DNA of 7,669 nt from Prevotella sp. UBA3837. GTDB taxonomy: Bacteria > Bacteroidota > Bacteroidia > Bacteroidales > Bacteroidaceae. The notes under the pieces were generated by a model that did not search any database, was not told the origin of the DNA, and saw nothing but the letters and a program-made list of their open reading frames with translations. The DNA lies in the NCBI GenBank assembly GCA_002392835.1, contig DGHX01000019.1, forward strand, positions 1-7,669, given 5' to 3'. Position numbers and translations under genes: made by a program. This document shows positions 5,885 through 7,669 of this stretch, one piece after another (position 1 is the stretch's first letter; each line of letters opens with the position of its first letter).

Positions 5885-7669
5885 TCTCCATGTACTGCGT
5901 CGGACTGATGCCGTAGGCACGGTGGAAGGCGTGTGAGAAATGTGACACGTCAGCAAAGCCGCAGCTGGTAGCCACGTCTGCAATTCTCTTCGGCGACTTC
6001 TCCAGCATGCGGCAGGCTTCTTCCAGTCGCCGCTTGGTGATGTATGCCGCAGGCGATGTCGCTGCCACGCTGTTCAGCTTTCTTGCGAACTGCGAGAGGC
6101 TCATGCACATCTCATTTGCCACAGCCGTAGTCCTGATGTCACCCTTTGACATCTGCCGGAGGATGATTTCATCGAGCTTCTGCAGGAAGGCTGACGCGTT
6201 TTGTTCGCCTTTCGTGGGTTGCAAAATGGGGCTGGGGGCTTCCTGGACCGACGGGGCCGACTGCAGCTTTTCCTTCAGCCGTTTCCTCTGCTCCAGTATT
6301 TTTTCCATACGCAGCAGCAGCTCGTCAGCACGGAAGGGCTTTGTCAGATAGGCATCGGCGCCGGCCTCGATGCCCTTCAGGCGGTCGTCATCGGTGACGC
6401 GAGCGGTGATGACGATGACAGGTATATGGTCGGTGACGAGGTTGGCCCGTATGCGCCGGCACAGCTCCAGGCCGTCCATGCCGGGCATCATCACGTCGGT
6501 GAGGATGACGTCGGGCACAAGCTCCTCGGCCTTCGCCAGGCCCTGCTCGCCATCGGCAGCATAGATCACCTCATAGGCTGGATCAAGCACACTGCCAATA
6601 TATCCTGCCACATCGCTGTTGTCTTCCACTATGAGCACGCGCAGTGCCGCAGCTGCCGCCTCCTCCTCGGCTGCCGAGGATTCGGAAACGGGGAGAGGGG
6701 TAATTTTTTCTTTTTCACCCGGGATAGCAGAACCAGTAGGACTAGTAGAGCTAGCAGGACTAGTAGGACTAGTACGACTAGTAATACTAGCAGGACTAAT
6801 GGAACCTGCAGTTGAGGCAGGTGAGATGCCGCGCTGGCGCAGCGGCATGGTCACGGTGAATGTTGTGCCCTGGCCCAGGGTGCTCTCGGCGCTGATGTCG
6901 GCATGCGAGGCGATGGCTATCTCACGACAGAAGGCCAGGCCGATGCCTGTGCCCGGTGCGGCGGCCACATGGCGGCTCTGATAGAACGGCTCGAAGATAT
7001 GGGGCAGGTCGTCGGGGTGTATGCCACAGCCAGTATCGCTGACGGTGAGCTTCAGCTGCCGGTCCTGCTGGCGGACGCTGAGCACGACGTTGCCCCCGCG
7101 CGGTGTGTATTTCAGGGCGTTGCCCAGCAAGTTGTCGACCACCTTCTGCACGTAGTCGGCCACGTGGTCGGCGACAATCTCCGTCGGCTCGGCCTGCATG
7201 GTGAGCGTCACGCCCCGCTGGCGTGCCTGCTGCTGGTGGTTCTCCACAAGCATCGTCAGCAGGGGCACGATGTCGGTGCGCTCCCAGCGGGCGTCGCCCA
7301 CCGCCGCCTTCACCTTGGTGATGTCAAGCAGCTGGTTCACCAGCGTCAGCAGCTGGTCGGCATTACGCACGATGGGCGTTATGCCCTGCTGCTCGGCCAA
7401 GCCCCGTATGACGGTCAGCGGCGTGCGGAACTCGTGGGTGATGTTGGTGAAGAACTCCTCGCGCACCGCCTGCAGCCGCCGGATGGTCTTCACCGTGCGG
7501 TTACGGGTGCGGATGGCATAGACGAGTGCCGCGATGACGGCTATGGACAGCAGTCCTACGAGCAGGAAAGCGCTGATGATGAGGCGTTTCTGCCGCCGCT
7601 CCTGGCTGTTCTCGTCCTGTAGCTCGGTGTTGCGCAGCTCGGCATTGGCACGGCTCAGCACAGCGTGCA
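5868..7669 (-). CDS. Hybrid two-component regulator (HTCS): histidine kinase, receiver, AraC HTH; N-terminus outside window
   Basis: C-terminal 599 or so codons of a one-protein phosphorelay. Such proteins sense a signal outside the cytoplasm and regulate transcription, often of glycan-use genes in Bacteroidota. Residues are numbered from the GTG codon at 7661. A short coiled-coil-like stretch (1-25) leads to one membrane helix (27-50). The HisKA domain has phospho-acceptor His76 in ITHEFRTP. The ATPase has an N-box (DNLLGNALK, 176-184), G1 DTGCGI (209-214), F-box FEPF (223-226) and G2 GTGIGL (237-242). A low-complexity S-P-T linker (about 278-338) follows. The receiver has acidic residues in VLIVED (342-347), phospho-acceptor Asp389, Thr419 and Lys441. 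The C-terminus (about 495-593) is an AraC-type double helix-turn-helix. All catalytic residues are present, so it should be active. The frame is open to the window edge, so the GTG is not the start and the sensor domain is missing. The juxtamembrane sequence is more like TPR-sensor than Y_Y_Y-type HTCSs (inference). No susC/susD genes are near to hint at a target. Confidence 0.95.
   Translation of the reverse strand, partial: HAVLSRANAELRNTELQDENSQERRQKRLIISAFLLVGLLSIAVIAALVYAIRTRNRTVKTIRRLQAVREEFFTNITHEFRTPLTVIRGLAEQQGITPIVRNADQLLTLVNQLLDITKVKAAVGDARWERTDIVPLLTMLVENHQQQARQRGVTLTMQAEPTEIVADHVADYVQKVVDNLLGNALKYTPRGGNVVLSVRQQDRQLKLTVSDTGCGIHPDDLPHIFEPFYQSRHVAAAPGTGIGLAFCREIAIASHADISAESTLGQGTTFTVTMPLRQRGISPASTAGSISPASITSRTSPTSPASSTSPTGSAIPGEKEKITPLPVSESSAAEEEAAAAALRVLIVEDNSDVAGYIGSVLDPAYEVIYAADGEQGLAKAEELVPDVILTDVMMPGMDGLELCRRIRANLVTDHIPVIVITARVTDDDRLKGIEAGADAYLTKPFRADELLLRMEKILEQRKRLKEKLQSAPSVQEAPSPILQPTKGEQNASAFLQKLDEIILRQMSKGDIRTTAVANEMCMSLSQFARKLNSVAATSPAAYITKRRLEEACRMLEKSPKRIADVATSCGFADVSHFSHAFHRAYGISPTQYMEKCINS
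6730..6810. repeat. 9-base tandem repeat (GGACTAGTA-like) inside the regulator gene
   Basis: Nine degenerate 9-base units run head to tail. The best copies, GGACTAGTA, are at 6739, 6757 and 6766; variants include GAGCTAGCA, CGACTAGTA and ATACTAGCA, and the outer units are more decayed. There are six CTAG tetramers in about 50 bases. On the coding (-) strand each unit gives three residues of the S-P-T or S-P-A type (residues about 284-310). Because the unit is a multiple of three, copy-number change would alter linker length without breaking the frame. Confidence 0.85.

Noticed and set aside
6730..6810. CRISPR array or cluster of operator sites in the repeat
   Set aside because: The units are contiguous 9-mers without spacers, lie inside a conserved reading frame and are in codon phase, so a protein linker explains them.
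6201..6815. 204-codon + strand frame with a T-S-R repeat C-terminus
   Set aside because: It is antisense to the receiver and AraC domains; the apparent repeat is the 9-base array read on the wrong strand.
7659..7661. GTG as the start of the hybrid regulator
   Set aside because: The frame stays open to the window edge, and the protein would begin just before its membrane helix without a sensor, so this is an internal codon.

Overview
The window looks like part of the chromosome of a Bacteroidota bacterium, most likely a GC-rich member of the Prevotellaceae. Three things point that way: the GyrA sequence type, the absence of Shine-Dalgarno sites in front of the internal genes, and a hybrid kinase/receiver/AraC regulator (HTCS), a class typical of Bacteroidota. 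Codons in all genes mostly end in C or G, and nothing in base or codon use suggests recent transfer. No RNA genes, insertion sequences or CRISPR arrays were found.

Four genes run on the + strand with tiny gaps, so they are probably one transcription unit. They are gyrA (1-2235, 5' end missing), an exported TPR protein (2268-3500), a second exported TPR-like protein that is a diverged tandem paralogue of the first (3513-4697), and a protein with the fold of non-hydrolysing UDP-GlcNAc 2-epimerase (4727-5815). Facing them on the - strand is the C-terminal part of a hybrid two-component regulator (5868-7669, continuing past the window). It has a membrane helix, histidine kinase, receiver and AraC-type DNA-binding domain.

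The two convergent genes meet in about 50 bases of AT-rich repeat: imperfect 7-base units in both orientations that fold into a long hairpin. The stop codons of both genes lie inside this repeat.

The points most worth a second look are: (1) the epimerase homologue has lost most residues thought essential for catalysis and allosteric UDP-GlcNAc binding while keeping the fold; (2) the tandem pair of exported TPR paralogues sits behind gyrase; (3) the heptamer hairpin writes the C-termini of two genes; and (4) a CTAG-rich 9-base tandem repeat encodes an S-P-T linker between the kinase and receiver of the regulator. How gyrase, the TPR proteins and the epimerase-like protein would work together is not evident from sequence; the link may be only transcriptional.
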